From Phytopythium helicoides (taxonomy: Eukaryota > Oomycota > Peronosporomycetes > Pythiales > Pythiaceae), in assembly GCA_024867545.1 (NCBI GenBank), contig JANFNE010000017.1, forward strand, positions 87,001 to 151,000: 64,000 nt of DNA, given 5' to 3'. This document shows, piece after piece, positions 21,909 through 32,209 of the stretch; the stretch's first letter is position 1; every line of letters begins with the position of its first letter. The notes beneath the pieces were generated by a model. That model ran no database searches and had not been told where the DNA came from. It saw only the letters and a list, made by a program, of their open reading frames with translations. A program made the position numbers and the translations under genes.

Positions 21909-22545
21909 ACAACAACTACAAAGAAGATGGCAACGCACAACACACTCAGCATTCCCAGCCAGGAACCAGGCACCGACGTGCTGGTGTTTGGTACATGTAC
22001 CCTCGGTACAATCGTCCGAGCTAGTTAGTGTCAATGAATTGCGCTTCATGGAACTTGCAGCTACTCATCATCGTTACCACTCGCTGACTGGGACCCAGTG
22101 CTCTGCTCCAACGAAAAATCTGAACGAAAATTTCGTCCAAACAAATGGAGATGGGAATCTGTCACCGAGTTGACAACCGTGGCACTCGCTGTCAGTCAAT
22201 GCGCCGAAGAGCCGTTGAAGAACGTGCACAGCGGCTTGCATATTGTCTCAAGGACCTTGGCAGACTCATACTCTTGAGGTTGGTGCACTTGGTGCACTTG
22301 GAAAGTGGGTACTGTACAGTGCGATCCGAGCGCAGAGGGCAGAGGCGGCCTACAGGAAACAGGAGTGCTCTTTGGCAGGCAGCATAGGTGACGGCCCACC
22401 AACGTCGATCAGAAGCCACGCCGCTGGGCACCGAGAGTAACAAAGGCTTGCGCCAAACTCGCTTGTGAAATCTCGACCTGTCTTCGTAAATTGCTTTTCT
22501 AAAGACTGAGCAGACCCCGACCCGATCGACTCCCGCCATCAGCTC
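20890..22545. repeat. Array A spacer between A4 and A5
   Basis: A 1755-bp spacer (to the A5 ATG), nearly identical to the one between A5 and A6. The 13-bp repeat is reduced to a single unit, shortening the spacer relative to that before A4. The CAG/CAA tract lies at about 21876-21918. A 244-codon open frame (21070-21804) is judged non-coding. Confidence 0.8.
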
Positions 22546-22567
22546 GCTCACTTCCCAATTCACTCTT
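22546..22567 (+). promoter_or_regulatory. Inr + FPR core promoter of A5
   Basis: Identical to the A4 element and at the same distance from the ATG. Confidence 0.75.
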
Positions 22568-22644
22568 CTCCACTCAAGTAACTCCCTCCCTCCACAGCAC
22601 CAGTCACTGTTGCCGTCGTCGTCTACTGTCTCGACTCGACCAAC

Positions 22645-24103
22645 ATGCCTGCTGCCAAGGACGCCAAGGACATCGAGGTCGGCACGCCCGGCTACGATGC
22701 ATACAACTCGCCTAAGCCCGACGAACTCGACCTCCAGGAAGGAGAGCGTCCGCTGCGTGGAGCCTCCATCCCCATGCTCATGGCCATCTCCTTCCCGCGT
22801 CTCGCCATCCAGATGGCCTGGTCGGCTCAGTGGGCCGCGCTCGGACCCTACCTCAGCTCCATGATGCCCAACTTCGCCGTGCAGCTCACGCAGGTCATCG
22901 GTCCCGCCACGGGTATCATCGTCGGTCCCGCCGCCGGTGTCTTCAGTGACCGCAGCACCAACAAGTGGGGTCGTCGTCGTCCGTACCTCGTCTACGCCGG
23001 TATCGCCAGTGTCATCTGCTGGACGCTCATGGGCTACACCCGTGAGATTGGCGAGTCGCTCGGTGACGTCGGCTCGGGAAAAGACGGAGAAGTGACCCAC
23101 CGCACGTGGACGGCCTTCTTCATGGTCATCTTCTATGCATGGATGGATATCACCGTCAACGTCGTGCAGACGCCCATGTTCCTGATGATCGCCGACTTTG
23201 CTGGAGACCGCCAGACGCTCGGTGCCTCCATTGGTCAGGGATGGTCGCTGCTCGGCTCCATCATGATCGCTGGTTACATCGAGTTCTTCGGTGCTGCTCA
23301 CCTGACGCTACGTTGGTTCCTCTTCATGCTCTCGGTCTGCATGGTCATCACGGTGATTGTGTCATGCGTGGTCGGCAAGGAGACGCCGCTGGACCCCTTC
23401 AGCGCTCGAGGAGAAGTCGACGGCGAAGCAGATTGCGGAGGCTTTTGGTGCTATCTACACGGGTCTGCGCACGCTTCCCGGTCCGCTCATCGTCTACTGC
23501 GTCGTCTTCTTCTGTGTCGAGTACGGCTACACGGCGTACAACGGCAACAAGGGTCAGTTCTTCGGTCTCGTCGTATATGGCGGCGAGTCGGAGGGTGCCG
23601 ACTGTGGCGACAACTGCACACAGGCTCAGGACGACTACAACCATGGTGTCCGCGTTGCCGGTGGCCGCACGGATCTGTTCTTCAACATTGCGGGTTACCT
23701 GTTCTCGTGGGCCCTGCCGTTCCTCGTCAAGAAGTTCGGCGCCAAGTGGGTCCTCATCATCTCGCTCGTGCCGCAGTCGCTGCTCATGGTCATGGCGTTC
23801 TGCAAGGTCGTGGCCATCGATGTGCTCATCGTGGTGCTCACCACCATGTCGCAGACGACCGTGTTCGCGCTGTTGGTGCCAATCATCATCCACGTGTTCG
23901 GTGACAAGGTCGAGATCGGCATGTACGTGGGTGCGCTGAACTCTGCGCAGTGCCTGGGCCAGCTGCTCAACTTCATCATTGGTGCGGCGCTCGTGGAGAC
24001 GTCTATGGGTTACAAGTTGCCGGTGTTCATTGGTGGCGTCATGAGTTTCTGTGGCGTGATCATCGGCATCTTCTTCCTCAAGGTCAAGATGTACTCGCTA
24101 TAA
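22645..24103 (+). pseudogene. GPH/SUT-like sugar transporter, array A copy 5 (A5), mid-gene frameshift
   Basis: Practically identical to A4 and A6 except for one extra C at about 23395-23398 (GGACCCCTTCAG instead of GGACCCTTCAG), in the loop after TM6. The reading frame therefore leaves the family after KETPLDP and runs to a stop at 23904, while the second half of the transporter stays open in another frame to 24103. Because the change lengthens a C run in an otherwise perfect copy, an assembly error is a serious alternative to true inactivation. Confidence 0.8.
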
Positions 24104-25090
24104 TCGTGTAGTCACGATTGTCGGCGGGTGCTCCATCATTTAGGTAACAACGTTTTCTGCTTAGTGCGTGAATCCTCGTGTCGTAAATTGTTTTGAAATT
24201 CATGAGAGACTTGCTTTATCTCGAATCGATGAAAATCGTGTCTTTTCTTGTGTTCTGAATGAATACAAGTTCGAGTTGGTGCTGTGGTGCAACTGGTGGT
24301 ACTGCTGCATTGCTCTGTTGCAAGTGTTCGCTGCGCGACTTCTCTGTCGCTATCGACTGCTACGTGCAGATTTCATAATATTATGTCGAGGACTCTCAGT
24401 CAGCAGATTTCACCGTCGCGAAGATTTGCTATTCAACAGGAACATCCATCGCCGCCGATTCTCGTTCGACCAACCATCAGTTTTTCTTTTACTATTGCTC
24501 TCAGAATCCTTACACCACCACTTCAAAGTATGCTCTGTGGTAATGCCCGGACACATGGATATGAAAAAGCTGGCACCACCGTGATTTTCTCTAAGATAGC
24601 TACTGGTCCAACGCATGGTGGCAGCTTCAAGCTAGGTATGCACCCACTTGCATTGACAGAAAGGTACAACCGCTGTCACCCGCGCACAGCGTCACCACCG
24701 AAGTGCAAGCGCAAGGGGGCGAAAGGCCAAATTTTTGGAGGCGCCGACCAGACCAGAACTCAATTGCTGTCGCCACTGCTCATCTGCTACGATTCGGCTA
24801 CGAGGAGAAGGTACGACGCACATTTGCGCATCTGCACTGCCTACCTACTGCGGTCAACGGAGTTCAAGTGGGTCAAGAGCAGAGCAGAAGGAACCCAGCC
24901 TCTCATCACCGGCGAGGAGCGGGAACGAGTGTGGCGCCTTCGTCTCGATGCAGAGCTGAAGTTGCACCATGATATGAAAAGTTGCTCCCTCGGGTCCCGA
25001 CTTGCTCAGCCGTCCTGATGTGTAGATACATGTGTCTGAGATCGGCGAACCTAAGTAAGCAAAATGTAGTCTCAACGCGTGGAGGAGCGA

Positions 25091-25121
<31 letters not shown>

Positions 25122-25759
25122 AACAACAACTACAAAGAAGATGGCAACGCACAACACACTCAGCATTCCCAGCCAGGAACCAGGCACCGACGTGCTGGTG
25201 TTTGGTACATGTACCCTCGGTACAATCGTCCGAGCTAGTTAGTGTCAATGAATTGCGCTTCATGGAACTTGCAGCTACTCATCATCGTTACCACTCGCTG
25301 ACTGGGACCCAGTGCTCTGCTCCAACGAAAAATCTGAACGAAAATTTCGTCCAAACAAATGGAGATGGGAATCTGTCACCGAGTTGACAACCGTGGCACT
25401 CGCTGTCAGTCAATGCGCCGAAGAGCCGTTGAAGAACGTGCACAGCGGCTTGCATATTGTCTCAAGGACCTTGGCAGACTCATACTCTTGAGGTTGGTGC
25501 ACTTGGTGCACTTGGAAAGTGGGTACTGTACAGTGCGATCCGAGCGCAGAGGGCAGAGGCGGCCTACAGGAAACAGGAGTGCTCTTTGGCAGGCAGCATA
25601 GGTGACGGCCCACCAACGTCGATCAGAAGCCACGCCGCTGGGCACCGAGAGTAACAAAGGCTTGCGCCAAACTCGCTTGTGAAATCTCGACCTGTCTTCG
25701 TAAATTGCTTTTCTAAAGACTGAGCAGACCCCGACCCGATCGACTCCCGCCATCAGTTC
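24104..25759. repeat. Array A spacer between A5 and A6
   Basis: 1755 bp to the A6 ATG, the same length as the previous spacer, with only a few substitutions. CAG/CAA tract at 25091-25131. The near-identity of this unit and the previous one indicates very recent tandem duplication or ongoing homogenisation. Confidence 0.8.
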
Positions 25760-25781
25760 GCTCACTTCCCAATTCACTCTT
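25760..25781 (+). promoter_or_regulatory. Inr + FPR core promoter of A6
   Basis: GCTCACTTCCCAATTCACTC again. The base run before it differs from A5 by one substitution (CATCAGTTCG for CATCAGCTCG). Confidence 0.75.
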
Positions 25782-25858
25782 CTCCACTCAAGTAACTCCC
25801 TCCCTCCACAGCACCAGTCACTGTTGCCGTCGTCGTCTACTGTCTCGGCTCGACCAAC

Positions 25859-27316
25859 ATGCCTGCTGCCAAGGACGCCAAGGACATCGAGGTCGGCACG
25901 CCCGGCTACGATGCATACAACTCGCCTAAGCCCGACGAACTCGACCTCCAGGAAGGAGAGCGTCCGCTGCGTGGAGCCTCCATCCCCATGCTCATGGCCA
26001 TCTCCTTCCCGCGTCTCGCCATCCAGATGGCCTGGTCGGCTCAGTGGGCCGCGCTCGGACCCTACCTCAGCTCCATGATGCCCAACTTCGCCGTGCAGCT
26101 CACGCAGGTCATCGGTCCCGCCACGGGTATCATCGTCGGTCCCGCCGCCGGTGTCTTCAGTGACCGCAGCACCAACAAGTGGGGTCGTCGTCGTCCGTAC
26201 CTCGTCTACGCCGGTATCGCCAGTGTCATCTGCTGGACGCTCATGGGGTACACCCGTGAGATCGGCGAGTCGCTCGGTGACGTCGGCTCGGGAAAAGACG
26301 GAGAAGTGACCCACCGCACGTGGACGGCCTTCTTCATGGTCATCTTCTATGCATGGATGGATATCACCGTCAACGTCGTGCAGACGCCCATGTTCCTGAT
26401 GATCGCCGACTTTGCTGGAGACCGCCAGACGCTCGGTGCCTCCATTGGTCAGGGATGGTCGCTGCTCGGCTCCATCATGATCGCTGGTTACATCGAGTTC
26501 TTCGGTGCTGCTCACCTGACGCTACGTTGGTTCCTCTTCATGCTCTCGGTCTGCATGGTCATCACGGTGATTGTGTCATGCGTGGTCGGCAAGGAGACGC
26601 CGCTGGACCCTTCAGCGCTCGAGGAGAAGTCGACGGCGAAGCAGATTGCGGAGGCTTTTGGTGCTATCTACACGGGTCTGCGCACGCTTCCCGGTCCGCT
26701 CATCGTCTACTGCGTCGTCTTCTTCTGTGTCGAGTACGGCTACACGGCGTACAACGGCAACAAGGGTCAGTTCTTCGGTCTCGTCGTATATGGCGGCGAG
26801 TCGGAGGGTGCCGACTGTGGCGACAACTGCACACAGGCTCAGGACGACTACAACCATGGTGTCCGCGTTGCCGGTGGCCGCACGGATCTGTTCTTCAACA
26901 TTGCGGGTTACCTGTTCTCGTGGGCCCTGCCGTTCCTCGTCAAGAAGTTCGGCGCCAAGTGGGTCCTCATCATCTCGCTCGTGCCGCAGTCGCTGCTCAT
27001 GGTCATGGCGTTCTGCAAGGTCGTGGCCATCGATGTGCTCATCGTGGTGCTCACCACCATGTCGCAGACGACCGTGTTCGCGCTGTTGGTGCCAATCATC
27101 ATCCACGTGTTCGGTGACAAGGTCGAGATCGGCATGTACGTGGGTGCGCTGAACTCTGCGCAGTGCCTGGGCCAGCTGCTCAACTTCATCATTGGTGCGG
27201 CGCTCGTGGAGACGTCTATGGGTTACAAGTTGCCGGTGTTCATTGGTGGCGTCATGAGTTTCTGTGGCGTGATCATCGGCATCTTCTTCCTCAAGGTCAA
27301 GATGTACTCGCTATAA
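25859..27316 (+). CDS. GPH/SUT-like sugar transporter, array A copy 6 (A6)
   Basis: An intact 485-aa copy, identical in protein to A4 as far as can be read. This is the last unit: sequence after the stop departs from the other units within about 10 bp (unrelated GTGCCGTCGACG...), so the 3' repeat boundary of array A lies at about 27325. Confidence 0.92.
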   Translation: MPAAKDAKDIEVGTPGYDAYNSPKPDELDLQEGERPLRGASIPMLMAISFPRLAIQMAWSAQWAALGPYLSSMMPNFAVQLTQVIGPATGIIVGPAAGVFSDRSTNKWGRRRPYLVYAGIASVICWTLMGYTREIGESLGDVGSGKDGEVTHRTWTAFFMVIFYAWMDITVNVVQTPMFLMIADFAGDRQTLGASIGQGWSLLGSIMIAGYIEFFGAAHLTLRWFLFMLSVCMVITVIVSCVVGKETPLDPSALEEKSTAKQIAEAFGAIYTGLRTLPGPLIVYCVVFFCVEYGYTAYNGNKGQFFGLVVYGGESEGADCGDNCTQAQDDYNHGVRVAGGRTDLFFNIAGYLFSWALPFLVKKFGAKWVLIISLVPQSLLMVMAFCKVVAIDVLIVVLTTMSQTTVFALLVPIIIHVFGDKVEIGMYVGALNSAQCLGQLLNFIIGAALVETSMGYKLPVFIGGVMSFCGVIIGIFFLKVKMYSL

Positions 27317-27770
27317 TCGTGATTGTGCCGTCGACGACGACCTACGTCTGCGTTTACTCCTCGTTCACTTTCAGGATTTTATCCTTTGGAGTAGCGATAA
27401 CAGCCAATCCGTTCGTCTCAGCGTTCTTTGCATTTGCGTGTCAAACGTGGCGCGACATTATACATGGGTTCTCCGGTTGGATCCGGTTAATATGTGTATT
27501 TGTGAGTCACAGTACGTATACTCGTGTATGATTCGACCACGGCCTGCGCGGATGGCTGCATTGCATTGAGCCTGATAATTATTGTCGATATCACTTGAAT
27601 CATTGTATAGGAGCCTGAATCGAGACAAATATTTCCAAAATGCACTGTTTTCTGCAAGTATTCAGCTTCTAGTCGCAGATACCTCGTGGGTTCAACGCGA
27701 CACAAGTATACATCCACGTACAAGTTAATCCGGTCCGATCCTTCCCCGCCGCCTTCATGGCGATCTTGCA
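27317..27770. other. Upstream region of first PLD-like gene
   Basis: Holds pieces shared with the upstream region of the second PLD-like gene: 27462-27493 matches 34219-34250, and about 27638-27720 matches about 34760-34860 (for example GTGGGTTCAACGCGAC). This shows that the PLD duplication included upstream sequence. Confidence 0.6.
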
Positions 27771-27790
27771 GCCTCATTCCGACTTTTGCC
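27771..27790 (+). promoter_or_regulatory. Inr + FPR core promoter of first PLD-like gene
   Basis: GCCTCATTCCGACTTTTGCC lies about 55 bp before the ATG at 27843 and is identical to the element of the second PLD-like gene. Confidence 0.7.
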
Positions 27791-27842
27791 CGGCACGCAG
27801 CAAGCCCCAGCCCAGTCAAGAGCCAAGAACCGACCAGCAGCC

Positions 27843-29471
27843 ATGGAGGAGACCTTCAGCAAGGTGATGCACTTCTTCGCGGACCCGTTCGGCCACGAGC
27901 AGAAGCCTCCGCGTGCCGCCAATGCGCCGTTCGACCAGCCTGAGCTCGACCCCAAGAAGTGGTTCCTGACCGAGAAGGAGATCACCACGGCCCGCGGAGG
28001 CCACCACCGCCCCAACCTCGCCACGTTCACCACCGGCAACCACGTCACCATGTACGCGGCGGGTGGTCCGTACTTTGCGGCGGCCTGCGACGCCATCCAG
28101 TCGACACGCAACCACGACCGCGTGTACCTGACGGGCTGGAGCGTCGACAACGTCCCGTTCAAGCCGGAGGACCCCAACACGAGTTTCCAGGACCTCATTG
28201 AGGGCGCTGTGAGCCGCGGAGCCGACGTGCGCATGCTCGTGTGGGCCAACGTCACTGAGAAGGAGCAGAACCACAAGATGCGCGACTTTGTCAACTCGCT
28301 GCCGGCGCCGACTTTCGCTGGCCCTGCTCGCTTTGTGTACGACGACCGCCTTCCCTACCCTACGTCCTCACACCACCAGAAGTCTTTGATCGTGCGCCGC
28401 GGGCACCAGCTGTACGCGTTTGTGGGAGGCGTCGATCTGACGAACGAGCGCTGGGACACTGTAGCTCACGACCAGGCCGACCTTCGTATCTCGGCCGGTA
28501 TCAAGACGTCCTACAATGGATGGCTCGACTCGCACTGCCGCATTGAGGGTCCTGCCGCCAAGGACGTCGCTTGGAACTTCCTGCAGCGTTGGAACGCCGA
28601 GCCCAAGCCCGCGGAGCACCCGCTAAAAGACCTCATGGACTTCGACAACCCCGAGTTCGGCAGGCTCCCTCCCATTGACCAGCCATACCCGGGTGAGCAA
28701 CACACGCACCTCGATGTCCCGACGGACGGCACGCACGCCGTGCAGATTTTGCGCACGTTTAGCCCCGAGTGCAAGGCGTACAAGGACTTTGCTCCTGTTG
28801 GTGAGCAGGGAATCTTCCACGCGCGCATCAAAGCCATTCGCAATGCCAAGAACTACATCTTCATCCAGGACCAGTACTTCATTCTCGTCCCGGAGCTGCT
28901 GGATGAGCTGACCAAGATCCTGCCGAGCATCGAGCGCCTCATTGTCATTGTGCAGCGCACGGTCGAGGCCGGCTACACAGGCTACGCCAAGTACCTGTAT
29001 GACATGGTTGCTCCTCTGCAGGAGAAGTTCCCGGACAAGTTCAAGCTGTACACGACGAAGGAGTCTCGCGAGCTGTACATCCACTCGAAGATCGTCATCG
29101 TTGACGACGTGTACGTCTCGCACGGCTCGGCGAACTGGAACCGCCGCTCGATGACGAGCGACTCGGAGATTGGATGCAACATCGTCGACACGGAGCTGAT
29201 CACGAACGCGGACAACATCACGGTCAACAAGCTTGCGCACTCGTTCCGCCTGCAGAAGTTCGCGGAGGCTACCAAGCTGCCGTACAAGCAGCTGGAGCAG
29301 ATGACATTTATCGAGGCGTGCGACGCTCTGGAGGCTGCTGCGCATGACGGTGGTTTCAGTCTGATCGAGCCGTACGGCGTGGAGGACAAAGTCGAGTTCA
29401 AATTTGTGCCTGAGTTTGTGCGTGCCGCCGTTGACCCTGACCCGGATCCGGATACCCCGGCGAACATCTAA
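27843..29471 (+). CDS. Phospholipase D-like protein, copy 1
   Basis: A 542-aa intronless protein. The ATG at 27843 is chosen because the second copy starts at the same residue (MEETFSKV). PLD superfamily hallmarks: a first motif HHQKSLIVRR near residue 176, followed by FVGGVDLTNERWD, and a second motif YIHSKIVIVDD near residue 412, followed by GSANWNRRSM. The second motif is a complete HxKx4D. In the first, the Asp is replaced by Arg (HQK-SLIV-R), although the catalytic His and Lys are kept. No signal peptide or TM helix is seen, so it is probably cytosolic or peripheral. PLDs hydrolyse phosphatidylcholine to phosphatidic acid; the substrate here is not shown. The C-terminus is Asp/Pro-rich (DPDPDPDTPANI). 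Confidence 0.9.
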   Translation: MEETFSKVMHFFADPFGHEQKPPRAANAPFDQPELDPKKWFLTEKEITTARGGHHRPNLATFTTGNHVTMYAAGGPYFAAACDAIQSTRNHDRVYLTGWSVDNVPFKPEDPNTSFQDLIEGAVSRGADVRMLVWANVTEKEQNHKMRDFVNSLPAPTFAGPARFVYDDRLPYPTSSHHQKSLIVRRGHQLYAFVGGVDLTNERWDTVAHDQADLRISAGIKTSYNGWLDSHCRIEGPAAKDVAWNFLQRWNAEPKPAEHPLKDLMDFDNPEFGRLPPIDQPYPGEQHTHLDVPTDGTHAVQILRTFSPECKAYKDFAPVGEQGIFHARIKAIRNAKNYIFIQDQYFILVPELLDELTKILPSIERLIVIVQRTVEAGYTGYAKYLYDMVAPLQEKFPDKFKLYTTKESRELYIHSKIVIVDDVYVSHGSANWNRRSMTSDSEIGCNIVDTELITNADNITVNKLAHSFRLQKFAEATKLPYKQLEQMTFIEACDALEAAAHDGGFSLIEPYGVEDKVEFKFVPEFVRAAVDPDPDPDTPANI

Positions 29472-31285
29472 GCGGCATTAGGAATGCGTGACAGCGCAAT
29501 CGTTCGTTGCCATTCCGATCGGTAGGAGTTGAGCGCTGCGCTCCTCCGTATGTGCGTCTCAGTTGTAGTAAAATGAAAATGAAACAAAAAAGTTGACAGT
29601 CGGAAATTCTTTGAGTTTCCGTTGTTTGCCCTGTGTGCCATTGCAGACGATTGTTGAAGATGCTGTAGTCAGGATGCAAGTCGTCAGGTCAACCCAGCAA
29701 TGTCCTTCGTTGCCGTCAAACCTGCATCTGCGTCTTCAAAACCCTTTGGGAGGTGTATCGTGGATTTCATTCTTGATCACTTTCCATAACAATATCCAAA
29801 ACCAATGACATGTTCGGAAACTAAAACACCGCGTAGGCTGGGATACTATGCGTCAGCTTTTTACCAGTTTTTATCGCATTGAGACCTCACATTCAGCTTA
29901 CCCGCCAATCACAAGAAGATTTTATAATCAATTGTTTCCCATCGTCGTTTCTTCCGACATAAATAAACAGATCGAAAGTGATGCTGCCTCAGCATGATAC
30001 GAAGTTATACGAACGCTGCTCACACATGGAGTCCTTGGAGCTCAGCAAGGAGCCGAGCATCATGAGGACTGTCTCGTCGATTCAACAGACACTACACTAC
30101 TCGACTGGATTATCTCAGTCGCGTAGAAGGCTTGCTGAGAGCTCATTGGTCGCGTCGTGGATTCCAACACACAGTCCTAAATTCTCTCCGCAGCGGCGCT
30201 CCACCGGATCTTAGCGGCTCGATGGGACCGTTAAGGAGGGTTCCCCATGGAAGAACGATTGACTGGCTGAGCGAGTCGCATTCAACTCTCCTCCTCAGTC
30301 GCGAATTTGCAAGATGGAGTCCAAGCTGCCGCATTCCCGGCTCACGACCCGGGGTCACGCAGCTACTCCAAGCAGCCCGAGTCTTCCGACGACGAAGATG
30401 ATGGTGATGGAGACGAGCAGGAGCTGCACTGCCAAGTCTTTCTTCGACCTTTTCAGCTCGCAGTCACGGCGACGCCTTGTCTGTAAGCCTCGCCGATCCT
30501 TTTTTCCACGGCCAGCTGGTTCGGGTTTCTTTGCGCTGTTCCCACAGTGACCAAGGCCGAATCCTCCCGAGCTATCACAGCGCCGTTGATTCAGTTGGAG
30601 ACCACGGGGTTCGCGGACTCAAGACGGAGGACGGCCTCGCGCAAGTAGGCGATGGGCGTTCAGCCCTGGCGCCAGCGAGTGAAGATGGAGACGATGGAGA
30701 CAACAAAGGCGAAGGAGATGACGGAGACCATGGAGCCGACGGTGATGCCAGACAACCCAAATCGCGCGACTTTCAAGCATTCCGTGAATGGAAAGATCCA
30801 CTGGCGTTCGCAGGCGGGCGCTGGTGGAGTTTCATAGCCATCTCACGTCCCGGGACGCGTGCCCATAACCACTGCACCGAGATGCCAGTACGGGATACCT
30901 CATGTGCACTAAAGGTTAACCAAGTCGATCTGCACAAAGTGCTTGAGGTTTCAAGTCGCGCTCGAAACGAGGAAACGAAGAATCAAACGAAAAAACATAA
31001 TGGGAAGGCTTCACTTCGGCTCTACATATAGGTTTTCTGCTAAACTTTGGCGATAAATGCATTGTTGTACGTAGCGATCCATTGCTGCTAAGGCCTTAGG
31101 CCAGTCAGCATGCAAACCTCCGGGATCCCGGCCAACAACGAGCCGAAGGCATCGTAATCCATAAATAGTGAATGTTGGCCAGTGAGCCAGCCGGTGGGAA
31201 CCAACTTGGTCAGGCGCGTGTGATTGCTCTAATTTTCATGATTACTCAAATTGCTCGATAATGCTTCAACGTCCGTGACCCAAGG
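29472..31285. other. Degenerate intergenic region
   Basis: No intact gene. Short open frames exist on both strands. The most protein-like is a broken minus-strand frame at about 30430-30900 (listed separately). The plus-strand open frame 30477-31031 is antisense to it and is dominated by acidic low complexity, so it is not called. Confidence 0.5.
30430..30900 (-). pseudogene. Possible decayed membrane-protein gene
   Basis: A minus-strand frame reads GIPYWHLGAVVMGTRPG, then a TGA, then a segment ending in a long hydrophobic stretch (GLSGITVGSMVSVISFAF and VVSIVSIFTRW), another TGA, TPIAYLREAVLRLESANPVV, a third TGA, and an amphipathic tail (VEKRIGEAYRQG). Third positions are GC-rich as in real genes of this window, and the stops look like single changes. 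I do not recognise the family. It may be chance, since the opposite strand is also partly open. Confidence 0.3.
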
Positions 31286-31303
31286 GATCACTTTTAAATT
31301 GGA
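31286..31303 (+). promoter_or_regulatory. Inr-like core promoter of the methyltransferase gene
   Basis: GATCACTTTTAAATTGGA resembles the Inr + FPR pair and lies about 30 bp before the ATG at 31319. Confidence 0.55.
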
Positions 31304-31318
31304 TTTCAAGCAGCGAGC

Positions 31319-32209
31319 ATGGCGGATGAGGTTGCAAGGAAGGTGGAGGCGCAGCGAGCGATGTGGAATCAGCGAGCGGAGCGCTATGCGGCGACGATAA
31401 ACCGCGTGTCGTTGCAGGTGGCGGGGGAGCTGCACGCGCATTTGCAGCTCGAGACGGCGAGCAGTGTGCTGGAAGTGGCGTGCGGTCCAGGTCTGGGTTC
31501 TATCGACCTCATTCGCCGTCTTTCGAGCGATGCCAAGGCCACAGTGTCGGACTTCTCGCCCGTGATGGTCGAGATGACCAAGAAGAATATCGGAGAAGTC
31601 ACGAGCGAGGGAGGGAAGCCCACCGTGGAGATCATCGAGGCCAATGGTACCTGACAGCAAAGATATCTGGGCACTATACGCTGGTACTAACTACTGTTTG
31701 GACTGTCAGCACTCGACCTGAAGGAGATTGCGACGGCGTCTGTTGACCGCTATGTTGCAACTTTGGGCCTGCAGCTCGTGCCGGATGCCGACGCCATGCT
31801 GAAGGAGGCACGACGCGTGCTGACTTCGGATGGAGTTGCGGGATTTGTCGTCTGGGGACGACCGGAGAACAGTGGGCTTTTCTCGATTCCTTCTGCGGCA
31901 CACGCCGAGCTCGGTCTCGAAGGGGGCGTGGAGCATCCAAATTTCGCTCTCAGCAAGAATCTGGATGAGTTGCGCAGCAGATTCTCGCGCGCTGGCTTCT
32001 CCAAGCTACGACTGTGGCCTTACCTCGCGACGGTTGAGTGCTGGAGCGGCGCTGCGTTCGCCGAGTTTGTAAACCAGTCTAACCCGGTGAACGACGAGAG
32101 TGCTCAAGCCAAGAGAAACCAAGTTGTGGCGCGGATGGGCAATGAGTGGCTTGAGTCCAAGGGGTTCCCCATCGGTCACGAGATGTACATCATCCTCGCT
32201 CGCCCCTAG
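31319..32209 (+). CDS. SAM-dependent class I methyltransferase (Methyltransf_11/25-like), two exons
   Basis: Exons 31319-31646 and 31710-32209 join through a 63-bp GT...AG intron to give 275 aa. Motif I (VLEVACGPGLGSIDL, about residues 47-61) is the glycine-rich SAM-binding loop. VSDFSPVMVEMTKKN gives the acidic post-I strand and IIEANALDLKE is created across the splice. SVDRYVATLGLQLVPDADAMLKEARRVL is the motif typical of UbiE/COQ5-like small-molecule methyltransferases. No targeting signal is obvious and the substrate is unknown. The intron is needed: without it translation stops eight bases downstream of the donor. The gene stands alone between the two PLD-like genes. Confidence 0.85.

Noticed and set aside
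29997..30008. ATACGAAGTTAT, matching most of one loxP arm
   Set aside because: Only one arm is present, with no spacer or inverted second arm; a 12-bp chance match in 64 kb is unsurprising enough.
30477..31031. 184-codon plus-strand open frame
   Set aside because: Its middle is an acidic Gly/Asp low-complexity run complementary to a hydrophobic minus-strand frame; there is no promoter element and no family resemblance.
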